From contig CAMCPL010000001.1 of assembly GCA_945876745.1 (NCBI GenBank), positions 248,001 to 312,000 on the forward strand: a stretch of DNA of 64,000 bases, written 5' to 3'. Below are positions 51,418 to 59,394 of this stretch, piece after piece (within the stretch, counting starts at the first letter, position 1; the number at the start of each line of letters is the position of its first letter). Below the pieces are notes generated by a model. It did no database searches and had not been told where the DNA came from. It worked only from the letters and a program-made list of their open reading frames with translations. Origin of the DNA: an uncultured Clostridia bacterium (GTDB lineage: Bacteria; Bacillota; Clostridia; Oscillospirales; Acutalibacteraceae). Both the position numbers and the translations under genes were made by a program.

Positions 51418-52605
51418 ATGGTAAGAAAAAATATTACGCTTGATGTCGGCAAGTCGGGCGTTCAAAGTACAATTTTTGTATCGCAGGGGGACACGAACTC
51501 ACGCACGGTTGTTATCGGTCTTGTCAATAACGGCGCAGGTCTTGCGCTTGACGAATCTATGACCGCCTTTGCAATGGGCAGGATAGGCGAAAACGATTTC
51601 ACAACCGCCTGTAAAATCGAAAATAACAGAGTTGTGTTTGAGCTTAAATCGGCGCATACGCAGACAGTCGGTGACTTTGAGGTCAATATTCGACTTCAGC
51701 AGGGTGATAAAATTCTTTATTCACCACGCATAAAAATCGTTGTTTCATCATCACTTAATAATGAGGGCATTGTGATTGACGAAAGCGAGTACACGGATTT
51801 TTCGCAGGCAATCGCAAAAATGCAGGAGTACCAAAAGCGCAATATCTCGTCTGTTGTCGTAAGCGAAGCTGTTGTAGACGGCAAGGCGGCACAAAGGGTT
51901 GAGATTTCTTTTGTCGGCGAGGATATCGAGCCTATTTCATTCACCGTTTGCAACGGTGCCGACGGCGAAAAGGGCGAGCAGGGCGTACAAGGCGAACGAG
52001 GCGTGCAGGGCTTAAAGGGCGACAAAGGCGACAAAGGTGAAAAAGGCGACCGTGGTGAGCAAGGAATACAGGGTATTCAGGGCTTGCCGGGTGAAAAAGG
52101 TGAACAGGGAATACAGGGCGTTCAAGGCGAAAAGGGCGAAAAAGGTGAGCCGGGAACAACCGACTATAATGAATTAGCAAATGTTCCGATTAAAAATATC
52201 AATTTTACGTTACAGAATTATACGTTTCTCGCTGATATTGAAGACGGAATGTATTTTGTTCAGTCAACAGGATATATCAAAACAACAGGCGGAAGAGTTG
52301 TTGCAATCGGTGTAGGTACGGAAATTATTGTCGTTACATACTCCGGGGTCAAGTCTATGACCTATCAAACAGGTAAAACTGTCTCTTTTCTTAATGACAG
52401 TATGACATCGGACGACAAGGTGTATTCGTGGCTTAATACTTCTCACAAGGACTTGTCAATTTCATCAGCCGCAACAGATGATACGCTCCCGACAAGCAAG
52501 GCTGTTTATGATTTTGTCAGCGCCCAAGTTTCGCAAAAGCAAAATGCCTTTACAGTAGGCGAAGGGTTGAAATTAGTAAACGGCGTACTGTCGCTTGATG
52601 TTTAA
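51418..52605 (+). CDS. Phage-type BppU-like fibre protein with collagen-like repeats
   Basis: A 395-residue protein. Residues ~1-120 resemble the N-terminal domain of phage baseplate upper proteins (ITLDVGKSGVQSTIFVSQGD, MTAFAMGRIGENDF, GDFEVNIRLQQGDKILYS). Residues ~180-245 are collagen-like Gly-x-y triplets (GEKGEQGVQGERGVQGLKG style). The C-terminal ~150 residues form a probable receptor-binding or trimerising tip. Such proteins are host-recognition fibres of siphoviruses or tailocins. It has its own promoter and heads a four-gene cassette with holin and endolysin, but no tail or head genes are nearby. Confidence 0.82.
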   Translation: MVRKNITLDVGKSGVQSTIFVSQGDTNSRTVVIGLVNNGAGLALDESMTAFAMGRIGENDFTTACKIENNRVVFELKSAHTQTVGDFEVNIRLQQGDKILYSPRIKIVVSSSLNNEGIVIDESEYTDFSQAIAKMQEYQKRNISSVVVSEAVVDGKAAQRVEISFVGEDIEPISFTVCNGADGEKGEQGVQGERGVQGLKGDKGDKGEKGDRGEQGIQGIQGLPGEKGEQGIQGVQGEKGEKGEPGTTDYNELANVPIKNINFTLQNYTFLADIEDGMYFVQSTGYIKTTGGRVVAIGVGTEIIVVTYSGVKSMTYQTGKTVSFLNDSMTSDDKVYSWLNTSHKDLSISSAATDDTLPTSKAVYDFVSAQVSQKQNAFTVGEGLKLVNGVLSLDV

Positions 52606-52625
52606 TGCCGTTGAGGAGGTAGTAA

Positions 52626-52853
52626 ATGAATGATACAGTAATTGTTGCCATTGTATCGCTTTTCGGCACATTGGCAGGAACCTTCGGCGGTATACTGACC
52701 TCAAGTAAGCTGACGAATTACCGCCTTGAACAGCTTGAAAAAAAGGTTGATAAGCACAATAATTTTGCCGAGCGTATACCTGTTATGGAACAGTCAATCA
52801 AGGTTGCAAACCATCGAATCGAAGACCTCGAACACGAATTTGAAAGGAAGTGA
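52626..52853 (+). CDS. Small phage-type membrane/coiled-coil protein
   Basis: A 75-residue protein: N-terminal hydrophobic helix (IVAIVSLFGTLAGTFGGIL), then a coiled-coil of about 40 residues (LTNYRLEQLEKKVDKHN..., VANHRIEDLEHEFER). This XhlA-like layout is common immediately upstream of holin genes in Firmicute prophages. It probably assists the holin or anchors at the membrane. It has an AGGAGGT ribosome site. Confidence 0.8.
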   Translation: MNDTVIVAIVSLFGTLAGTFGGILTSSKLTNYRLEQLEKKVDKHNNFAERIPVMEQSIKVANHRIEDLEHEFERK

Positions 52854-52857
52854 TACT

Positions 52858-53070
52858 GTGGAAAAGGTAAAGAAGTATTCAAAGTATTTGCTCAACATTC
52901 TGACTATCGTAAACGCCTTGCTTGTCGGAATTTCTCCCATTTGGAATATCCCTGCCGACAGAGTGATTGAGACTATATCCGTTATTATGGCGGTGATTTC
53001 AACATATCTTTTAGGCAATAAGGCGTACAAATCAATGTGTGAAAGGGGAAACGGCAATGACGCTGAATGA
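52858..53070 (+). CDS. Phage holin
   Basis: A 70-residue protein with two hydrophobic segments (LLNILTIVNALLVGISPIW and IETISVIMAVISTYLLG) separated by a short loop and a polar C terminus, the pattern of small Firmicute phage holins of the PF04531 type. It starts with GTG, well spaced after AAAGGAAG, and overlaps the endolysin gene by 14 bases. Holins permeabilise the membrane to release endolysin at a set time. Confidence 0.82.
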   Translation: MEKVKKYSKYLLNILTIVNALLVGISPIWNIPADRVIETISVIMAVISTYLLGNKAYKSMCERGNGNDAE

Positions 53071-53707
53071 ATGGAAGGAATCGGTTAAAAACAACAAGGG
53101 TGTTGATTATGACGGATATTACGGCAAGCAATGTGTTGACCTTGTAAACGACTTTGCAAACAGGGTTTTGGGAATTAAGGACTGCTTTTACGGTTTGACA
53201 TATGCTTATGAAATCTACACAAGGTATTCGAGTCTTTCAAAAATCAACTCGAATTTCAGCCGAATTTACGTTAACGAGCCCGGCGAATATCCAAAGGTTG
53301 GTGACGTTATTGTGTGGGGCAAGGAGAAAAACGGCTACGCAGGACATACGGCAGTTTGTATTGAAAACGGCTCAACGGACGGCTTTAAGGTTTTTGAACA
53401 GAACTATGACGGAAAGGGTGGTATCAGAGAATACACTTACATAGGCTATAAATATGTGTTGGGCTGGCTCCACCCCAACAATCAATCTAATCTTAAGCAA
53501 GCGACAAAGCCGTACGGTAACGCAAGAATGAAGTCGGCGCAAACGGTTTATGCCGACAGTGACCTTGAAATGAAGGTCGGCTCGGTATCAAAAAACGAGC
53601 GCGTATACTACGAGGGCGAGGGTGAAAGCCACCCGATTATCGTCTACCGTACTTCAAAAGGCTATAAATGCGGCTTCGTTGCTTCAAACTCCGTCGCTGT
53701 GGATTAA
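53057..53707 (+). CDS. CHAP-domain endolysin with SH3-like C terminus
   Basis: A 216-residue protein. The CHAP amidase domain (residues ~1-140) has its catalytic Cys in YYGKQCVDLVNDFA and His in YAGHTAVCIENG, with KVGDVIVWG between. The C-terminal ~65 residues (ARMKSAQTVYADSDLEMKVG, RVYYEGEGE, YKCGFVASNSVAVD) resemble a bacterial SH3 wall-binding domain. It has no signal peptide, consistent with holin-dependent release. ATG 53057 is preferred to GTG 53039 because AAAGGGG lies eight bases upstream. The cassette ends at a strong terminator. Confidence 0.9.
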   Translation: MTLNEWKESVKNNKGVDYDGYYGKQCVDLVNDFANRVLGIKDCFYGLTYAYEIYTRYSSLSKINSNFSRIYVNEPGEYPKVGDVIVWGKEKNGYAGHTAVCIENGSTDGFKVFEQNYDGKGGIREYTYIGYKYVLGWLHPNNQSNLKQATKPYGNARMKSAQTVYADSDLEMKVGSVSKNERVYYEGEGESHPIIVYRTSKGYKCGFVASNSVAVD

Positions 53708-53710
53708 AAA

Positions 53711-53748
53711 ATCCCACCTTGACCAAACGTCAGGGTGGGATAATTTTG
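53711..53748. terminator. Terminator between endolysin and HipA-like genes
   Basis: ATCCCACCTTGAC pairs with GTCAGGGTGGGAT (one wobble) with A-rich and T-rich flanks, between convergent genes. Confidence 0.88.
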
Positions 53749-53780
53749 TTTACAGTAGCTGTATCGGATTTATTAAATCA

Positions 53781-55166
53781 TTACCTTTTAATCGGAGGAA
53801 TAGCAAGCAATTCTTTTACTCTGTCATTGATATGATTTTCTATGGCGATTAATCTTTCCTCCGGTAAATTTATTGAAGGATGGCGTTTGAATTTGAAGCC
53901 TATCAACCTACGAAGCTGAGCCTTTTGCTTTACTCCCATAACCTCACTGCATATACTTTCAAATGTAACTCCGTAAGGATTTGAACGGGTTTTTGCATAT
54001 CTTGATAAATCTTTAATATCATCGTCCATTGCATAGTTAAAAAGAGAAATACCGTTGTCAAATATCGGAGCAGGAGCAATGATTTCACCTGTGTGATTAT
54101 TCCGCAATATACCGAAATTTCCAAAATGCCTGTCCTCGTTATATATAACCGAATCAAACACAAGCATACTTCTTATCTGCTCTGAAAATTCATTGCCAAG
54201 CTTATCATAATAGTCAATACAAGCCTTGATACCGCCTGATTTAACTATTCTGCCGATAGGGATATATGATGTGTTTATATCAGTAAACAGCTTGCATTTT
54301 GAAGCAAGAATATCCTTCCAATTTTCCAAATCATACGAAACGCAGTTAAGCCCCATTTTGTCTGCAATTTGGCAAGCGTAGTATTCACTGTACGGCTCGT
54401 TACCTGCATTTGCGGCACCCTCTGTACCGCCTTTATATAAATAAATTCCGTCATCTTCAATATATCTCCATGCCTTACGAAGCATACCGTTAGTAGTAAG
54501 CTCCGGAGATGTTGAAAATGCCTGTTCACTTGCACCTGCACCTGTATATGCAACCAACGATAAAGCCTCTGAAAATCGGTTTTCATACAGATTATAATCT
54601 TCATACTTGCCGTTAAAATCAGCAGGAACTACCCAATAACTGTCATTAAGTGACAAGCCCTTACAGACGTCTATAATGCCTTTTGTATTATTAACACTAA
54701 GTCCAAGTGTTTTTAGTATTTCATCAACAAACTGCCTGTTTTTTGGGATAACCCGGCGTTCGAGCCATTTCAAAATACCGTTTTCGGTTAATTCAAGGTC
54801 AAGCGGAAACAACTCGTTCATATCTGTATTGACATTTAGAATTGACACCTGCAAGCCTTCTAAGCCTTTTTCTTCAAGAGAAAATGTTATCAGCTCATCA
54901 TCATAAAGCCTTAAGCTATATATATTCATTGGTACACTCCTTTCCTCCAAAAGCATACTTACATCTTTGCCAAGTGCTTTTGAAATTTTGATTAACATAT
55001 CAAGAGAGAGATTTTGTGTGCCACTTTCAATTCGGCAAATATTAGACCTCTTTGTTCCGATTAACTCGGCAAGCTGTTCCTGTGACAATCCTTTTTCAAG
55101 CCTTGCCTGTGTAAGCTGAGAAATAATACTTTGTCTTGATTTCACTATTTCTTTATCTAATTCCAA
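53781..55166 (-). CDS. HTH-HipA-like kinase fusion
   Basis: A 461-residue protein. Residues ~10-75 form an XRE-type helix-turn-helix (LTQARLEKGLSQEQLAELIG, RSNICRIESGTQNLSLDML), as in HipB antitoxins. The rest is a HipA-like kinase: YLYKGGTEGAANAGNEPY at the nucleotide site, catalytic loop FDSVIYNEDRHFGNFG and metal-binding IFDNGISL. HipA kinases phosphorylate translation factors or aminoacyl-tRNA synthetases; their HipB repressors are usually separate proteins. The start is a TTG next to AGGTGAG. The longer ATG forms begin inside the promoter/operator at 55193-55220 and are rejected. Autorepression through that palindrome is likely. Confidence 0.87.
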   Translation of the reverse strand: MELDKEIVKSRQSIISQLTQARLEKGLSQEQLAELIGTKRSNICRIESGTQNLSLDMLIKISKALGKDVSMLLEERSVPMNIYSLRLYDDELITFSLEEKGLEGLQVSILNVNTDMNELFPLDLELTENGILKWLERRVIPKNRQFVDEILKTLGLSVNNTKGIIDVCKGLSLNDSYWVVPADFNGKYEDYNLYENRFSEALSLVAYTGAGASEQAFSTSPELTTNGMLRKAWRYIEDDGIYLYKGGTEGAANAGNEPYSEYYACQIADKMGLNCVSYDLENWKDILASKCKLFTDINTSYIPIGRIVKSGGIKACIDYYDKLGNEFSEQIRSMLVFDSVIYNEDRHFGNFGILRNNHTGEIIAPAPIFDNGISLFNYAMDDDIKDLSRYAKTRSNPYGVTFESICSEVMGVKQKAQLRRLIGFKFKRHPSINLPEERLIAIENHINDRVKELLAIPPIKR

Positions 55167-55192
55167 AACTCTCACCTCATTTCTGACTTGTG

Positions 55193-55220
55193 AATATGTT
55201 ATCATATATGATAACATATT
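55193..55220 (-). promoter_or_regulatory. 28-bp perfect palindromic operator over the hipA-like promoter
   Basis: The 28 bases centred on 55206/55207 are a perfect palindrome (half-site AATATGTTATCATA). On the minus strand TTGACA overlaps its upstream edge and TAACAT lies 18 bases on, within it, so bound regulator would block RNA polymerase. The N-terminal HTH of the fusion protein is the obvious ligand. Confidence 0.82.
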
Positions 55221-55287
55221 GTCAATAGTATATTTTGCTTCTTGCTTTTTTCATAGTTTATATAATCAAAAACCGATTCCCTTATAG

Positions 55288-55347
55288 GACACACGGGGAC
55301 GGTTCTCTTGTGTTGAAATCATCACAGTAGAACCGTCTCCGTGTGTC
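55288..55347. repeat. GGGGACGG-type palindromic repeat, variant copy E
   Basis: GACACACGGGGACGGTTCT and its inverted partner AGAACCGTCTCCGTGTGTC flank a ~20-base spacer. The core GGGACGGTTC matches the other copies but the arms are GACACACG/CGTGTGTC instead of CCAACAAAG-type. Confidence 0.8.
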
Positions 55348-55430
55348 GTGTTATGAGATACAACTTGCTTTGCGAGTTGATGATATACACGCAAAAGCGT
55401 GATGATATGCCAAGCCTGTCGGCTTGAATA
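55348..55430. repeat. Micro-hairpin array with TGATGATAT spacers
   Basis: CAACTTGCTTTGCGAGTTG, ACACGCAAAAGCGTG and GCCAAGCCTGTCGGCTTG hairpins are separated by ATGATAT spacers. The arrangement parallels the ATGAAG arrays at 766, 11214 and 30607. Confidence 0.65.
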
Positions 55431-55462
55431 AAAAAATCTCGTTGCGAAGAACGAGATTTTTT
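55431..55462 (-). terminator. Terminator of the tRNA-Pro pair
   Basis: AAAAAATCTCGTT pairs with AACGAGATTTTTT over a six-base loop, immediately 3' of the second tRNA on the minus strand. Confidence 0.85.
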
Positions 55463-55537
55463 GGTCGGAGTGACAAGACTTGAACTTGCGACCCCCAGAC
55501 CCCCAGTCTGGTGCGCTACCACCTGCGCTACACCCCG
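55462..55537 (-). tRNA. tRNA-Pro (anticodon GGG)
   Basis: On the minus strand the acceptor stem CGGGGTG pairs with CACTCCG, the anticodon stem-loop is CCAGA-CTGGGGG-TCTGG (anticodon GGG), and the T arm carries GTTCAAGTC. CCA is encoded. It lies 52 bases from the second proline tRNA. Confidence 0.93.
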
Positions 55538-55589
55538 AAACGAGATTTTGTTTTTCAAAAAAATTATTACGTCTTGCATAATAAAAAAG

Positions 55590-55666
55590 TGGTCGAGGTG
55601 ACAGGACTTGAACCTGCGGCCTCTGCGTCCCGAACGCAGCGCTCTACCAAACTGAGCCACACCTCG
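55590..55666 (-). tRNA. tRNA-Pro (anticodon CGG)
   Basis: On the minus strand acceptor CGAGGTG pairs with CACCTCG; the anticodon stem-loop is CTGCG-TTCGGGA-CGCAG (anticodon CGG); the T arm has GTTCAAGTC and CCA is encoded. It is transcribed ahead of tRNA-Pro(GGG). Confidence 0.94.
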
Positions 55667-55750
55667 ATACAATTATTATTTAGAACGAGTAACATTATAG
55701 CACAAAAAATCTCGGTTGTATAGTCCTAAATTGAAAAAAATTAAAAAAAT

Positions 55751-55783
55751 CTGCACAAAGCACGTGAGAGGCGCTCTGTGCAG
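55751..55783. terminator. Terminator downstream of the TM2-domain gene
   Basis: CTGCACAAAGC pairs with GCTCTGTGCAG (one wobble). The minus strand continues into a long T-rich run, and the + side also has TTTTTT, so it could act both ways. Confidence 0.82.
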
Positions 55784-55814
55784 GATATTTTTTATTGTTT
55801 AAGCAATTTAACAG

Positions 55815-56483
55815 TTACTTATTTTTTTTTGACTGTACCCAAGCGATTTCTTCAGCAAGCGTCATAATTTTGTAGCCGTTTGCGTCTGAATCAACTTTTT
55901 CTGTAAGGAGCTGTACTGTTTCAACAATAACCCAAATGCTTGTTGCAACCATGCCGAGTCCGAACAAAAGTGAGCCGAGAGTAGTCAACAAAATCTGTGC
56001 AACGGCTTTTGAATTGTTGCCGAGATAGAAATTATGTATACCGAAAATACCGAGTGCATACGCTAAAAGCACGGCAACATATCTTTTTTTCGGCTTGTAG
56101 TCGTCGGGATAATCGGTGCTTGCGCTCGGCATAATGACCGGTGCATAATACGGAATCTGCTGCTCGGTAGGAGCGTAATACTGATTATTCTGTTCCGGTG
56201 AATAATATGGTTGCCCGGGTTGGTTCATATATTGATTTTGATAAGGCTCGCTTTCAGCCTGCGGAGAGTGAGGCTCGATTACGTTTTCGCTTGGCTGATA
56301 ATACGGCTGTTCGTTAGTCGGTGCTTGAACAGGCTCTTGAACAGGCTCTTGTGCGTTTTCCTGAACAGGTTCTTGTACAGCTTCCTGAATAGGCTCAACC
56401 GGCGCTTGTACAGGCTCAGTCGAAGCAGTACAGGTGCAAATCTCGCCCTCGTTTAATATTTTTCCGCAGTTAGGACAAATCAT
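55815..56483 (-). CDS. TM2-domain protein with zinc ribbon and Pro/Glu/Gln-rich linker
   Basis: A 222-residue protein. An N-terminal zinc ribbon uses C-x2-C (MICPNCGKIL) and CTC. A low-complexity linker of degenerate EPVQ repeats (residues ~20-60) leads into a Pro/Tyr/Gln-rich region. A C-terminal TM2 domain has two helices with LGIFGIHNFYLGN between (residues ~130-200). TM2 proteins are widespread small membrane proteins of unknown function. The start follows GGAAG. Confidence 0.85.
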   Translation of the reverse strand: MICPNCGKILNEGEICTCTASTEPVQAPVEPIQEAVQEPVQENAQEPVQEPVQAPTNEQPYYQPSENVIEPHSPQAESEPYQNQYMNQPGQPYYSPEQNNQYYAPTEQQIPYYAPVIMPSASTDYPDDYKPKKRYVAVLLAYALGIFGIHNFYLGNNSKAVAQILLTTLGSLLFGLGMVATSIWVIVETVQLLTEKVDSDANGYKIMTLAEEIAWVQSKKNK

Positions 56484-56618
56484 AATACTAACTTCCTTTC
56501 GTTTGTTGTTATAAATATTATACCACTATGCAAAATAATGTCAAATAAAATACGATGAAAATTGTTATTTTTTTATCAATTTTGGTAAATATTTATTAAA
56601 TTTTTATTGTTAAAGCGG

Positions 56619-56647
56619 TTGAAATATCTAAAACGAGGGTATATAAT
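56619..56647 (+). promoter_or_regulatory. Promoter of uxaC
   Basis: TTGAAA-17-TATAAT, 53 bases before the uxaC start. Confidence 0.82.
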
Positions 56648-56700
56648 AACTGTGATTACACAAAAATATATTACCGTTACCCTAAGTAAAGGAGGATTTT

Positions 56701-58101
56701 ATGAATAGCTTTATGGACAGGGATTTTTTGCTTGATACGCAAAGCGCAAGGCATCTTTTTCATGACTTTGCCGAGAAAATGCCGATTTGCGACTATCATT
56801 GTCATTTAAGTCCTAAAGAGATTTACGAAAATAATCAGCCTGAGGATATTTCACAGCTTTGGCTCAGCGGCGACCATTACAAATGGCGTGCAATGAGAAG
56901 TGCGGGAGTTGAGGAAAAGTACTGCACAGGCGACGCAAGCGGCGAAGAAAAGTTCGTTAAATTCGGCGAAGCGCTTCAGTATTGCATAGGCAATCCGCTT
57001 TATCATTGGGCACATATCGAGCTTCAAAGGTATTTCGGAATTGACACTCCGCTTAATGCAAAGACTGCGGCTGATATATACAAAAGGGCAAACGAAGCTA
57101 TAAAAAACGGTGATTTTCGTCCTCAAAGTCTCATAACAAGGAGCAATGTAAAGGTTGTTTGTACGACCGACGACCCTATCGACGACTTGAATTATCACAA
57201 GCTGCTTAAGGACGTTGACGGCTTTGACTGTAAGGTTTTGCCGAGCTTTCGTCCCGACAAGGCGTTGAATATCCATCTCGACGGCTTCGCAGAATATATC
57301 AAGGCTTTGGGCAAGGCGGCAGATATTGAAATTAATTCATATAAGGATGTGATTGCGGCACTCCTTAAAAGATGTGATTATTTCGACGAGGTTGGCTGTA
57401 AGGTCAGCGACCAGGCGTTTGATTATGTTCCGTTTGCAACGGCAAGTGATGACGAAATTGAAGCTGTATTCAAAAAAGCAATGAACGGAGAAGTGCCTAC
57501 TCAAGCACAGGGCGACGTATACAGAACAGCCGTTTTGCTTGCGCTGGGAGAAAAGTACCATTCTCTCGGATGGGCTATGGAAATTCATATCGGCGCAATG
57601 CGCAATAATTCAACAAGAATGTTCAATAAGCTCGGTGCGGACACAGGCTTTGACAGTATCGGCGACTGCGAGATTGCACATACGCTTTCAAGATTTCTTG
57701 ACGCACTTGATGTAAAATCGGCTTTGCCGAAGACGATATTGTTCAATCTTAACGACAAGGACAATGTTGTTTTGGCTACTATGCTGGGCAACTTCCAAAG
57801 CAGTGAGGCTGAAAGTAAAATTCAGTTTGGACCTGCGTGGTGGTTCCTTGATACAATGGACGGTATGACAAACCAGATGAAGACGCTCGGAAATTTGGGC
57901 GTGCTTGGAAAATTTGTCGGTATGGAAACGGACTCACGCTCCTTTACTTCCTACGGCAGACACGAATATTTCAGGAGAATTATGTGCCGTCTGCTCGGCA
58001 GGTGGGTTGAGGACGGCTGGTATGCAAATGATGATGAGGTATTAGAGGAAATCGTCAAGGGTATCAGTTTTGATAACGCAATGAAATATTTTGGATTTTA
58101 A
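56701..58101 (+). CDS. uxaC: Glucuronate isomerase
   Basis: A 466-residue amidohydrolase-fold isomerase. ICDYHCHLSPKEIYEN (metal HxH), WLSGDHYKWRAMRSAGV, CTTDDPIDDLNYH, VLPSFRPDKALNI, EIHIGAMRNNSTRMF and FTSYGRHEYFRR are UxaC signatures. It converts D-glucuronate to D-fructuronate (and galacturonate to tagaturonate), the first step of the pathway. Length is normal. The start follows AAAGGAGG. It is followed after 21 bases by the KDG kinase gene. Confidence 0.97.
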   Translation: MNSFMDRDFLLDTQSARHLFHDFAEKMPICDYHCHLSPKEIYENNQPEDISQLWLSGDHYKWRAMRSAGVEEKYCTGDASGEEKFVKFGEALQYCIGNPLYHWAHIELQRYFGIDTPLNAKTAADIYKRANEAIKNGDFRPQSLITRSNVKVVCTTDDPIDDLNYHKLLKDVDGFDCKVLPSFRPDKALNIHLDGFAEYIKALGKAADIEINSYKDVIAALLKRCDYFDEVGCKVSDQAFDYVPFATASDDEIEAVFKKAMNGEVPTQAQGDVYRTAVLLALGEKYHSLGWAMEIHIGAMRNNSTRMFNKLGADTGFDSIGDCEIAHTLSRFLDALDVKSALPKTILFNLNDKDNVVLATMLGNFQSSEAESKIQFGPAWWFLDTMDGMTNQMKTLGNLGVLGKFVGMETDSRSFTSYGRHEYFRRIMCRLLGRWVEDGWYANDDEVLEEIVKGISFDNAMKYFGF

Positions 58102-58122
58102 TTAATTATAGGAGAGGTAATT

Positions 58123-59220
58123 ATGAACTTGAATTTAAGACCTAAAGAGGAATGTATGTTTGACGAGGTTTCACTCGGTGAAATTATGCTCAGACTTGAT
58201 CCGGGCGAGGGCAGAATAAAAACTGCTCGCTCGTTCAGAGCCTGGGAAGGCGGCGGAGAATATAATGTTGCAAGAGGACTTCGCCGTTGCTTCGGTATGA
58301 AAACCTCGGTTATTACTGCCTTTGCGGAGAATGAAATCGGCTATCTTATGGAGGATTTGATTTTGCAGGGCGGTGTTGACACCTCGCTTATTAAGTGGGT
58401 ACCATACGACGGTATCGGCAGAACTGTAAGAAACGGAATTAACTTTACGGAAAGAGGCTTCGGTATTCGCGGTGCCGTCGGTGCTTCGGACAGAGGCAAT
58501 ACCGCCGCTTCACAGCTGAAGCCTGAGGATATTGATTGGGATTACATTTTCGGAACTCTCGGCGTTAGATGGCTCCACACAGGCGGCATTTATGCGGCAC
58601 TTTCCGAAACTGCGGCTCAAACTGTTATTCATGCAGTAAAGAAAGCGAAGCAGTACGGTACAATCGTTTCCTACGACCTTAACTACCGCCCGTCACTTTG
58701 GAAAGGTATCGGCGGTCAGGCAAAGGCGCAGGAGGTTAACCGCGAAATCGCAAAGTATGTTGACGTTATGATAGGCAATGAGGAGGATTTCACCGCTTCT
58801 CTCGGCTTTGAGGTTGAGGGCAACGACGCCGACCTTAAGGAGCTTAATATGGACGGCTACTACAAGATGATTGAAACCGTAACAAAGGCATATCCGAACT
58901 TCAAGGTTATTGCAACGACCTTGCGTACAGTAAAAACTGCAACAGTAAACGACTGGAAAGCAATCTGCTGGGCTGACGGAAAAATTTATAATTCTCTTGA
59001 ATTTCCGGGTCTTGAAATACTCGACAGAGTCGGCGGCGGCGACAGCTTTGCTTCGGGACTTATCTATGGTCTTATGACATACGAGGACGCGCAAAAGGCT
59101 GTAAACTACGGCGTTGTTCACGGCGCACTCGCTATGACAACACCTGGCGACACATCCATGGCTTCGCTAAAAGAAGTTGAGGCAAAGGTGAACGGCGCCG
59201 GCGCACGTGTACAACGCTGA
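58123..59220 (+). CDS. kdgK: 2-keto-3-deoxygluconate kinase (PfkB family)
   Basis: A 365-residue PfkB sugar kinase. The N-terminal substrate region has GEIMLRLDPGEGRI and WEGGGEYNVARGLRRCFG. The C-terminal PfkB signature DRVGGGDSFASGLIYG carries the catalytic aspartate; Gly replaces the usual Ala of GAGD. The position between uxaC and kdgA supports KDG as substrate; fructokinase-like activity is the alternative. It starts after GGAGAGG. Confidence 0.93.
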   Translation: MNLNLRPKEECMFDEVSLGEIMLRLDPGEGRIKTARSFRAWEGGGEYNVARGLRRCFGMKTSVITAFAENEIGYLMEDLILQGGVDTSLIKWVPYDGIGRTVRNGINFTERGFGIRGAVGASDRGNTAASQLKPEDIDWDYIFGTLGVRWLHTGGIYAALSETAAQTVIHAVKKAKQYGTIVSYDLNYRPSLWKGIGGQAKAQEVNREIAKYVDVMIGNEEDFTASLGFEVEGNDADLKELNMDGYYKMIETVTKAYPNFKVIATTLRTVKTATVNDWKAICWADGKIYNSLEFPGLEILDRVGGGDSFASGLIYGLMTYEDAQKAVNYGVVHGALAMTTPGDTSMASLKEVEAKVNGAGARVQR

Positions 59221-59231
59221 TTATGGCGTCT

Positions 59232-59331
59232 TTTTCCGTTATGCTTCGTTACTGAATTAATTTAACTCGGTCACATACCAAATGTATGCTCCCGTCGATT
59301 AAATTAATTCAAAGCCTTGCCTAACGAAAAA
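59232..59331. repeat. Long imperfect inverted repeat between kdgK and kdgA
   Basis: Nested arms: TTTTTCCGTTA / TAACGAAAAA outside and the perfect GAATTAATTTAA / TTAAATTAATTC inside (59254-59265 with 59299-59310). It can fold into one extended hairpin in the intercistronic mRNA. It resembles a mobile palindromic element more than a terminator. Confidence 0.65.
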
Positions 59332-59394
59332 ACTCGCTCATAATCTCTAAAAAATCACATCTTAAATGGAGATAAATCAAAGGGAGATACTATT

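Noticed and set aside
51418-53707. Complete prophage or contractile injection system
   Set aside because: Only fibre and lysis-type genes are present. No integrase, capsid, tail tube, sheath or attachment repeats were seen in the flanks.
7773-55347. CRISPR array made of the GGGGACGG repeats
   Set aside because: The copies are dispersed and palindromic, with related rather than unique spacers, and no cas genes are in the window.
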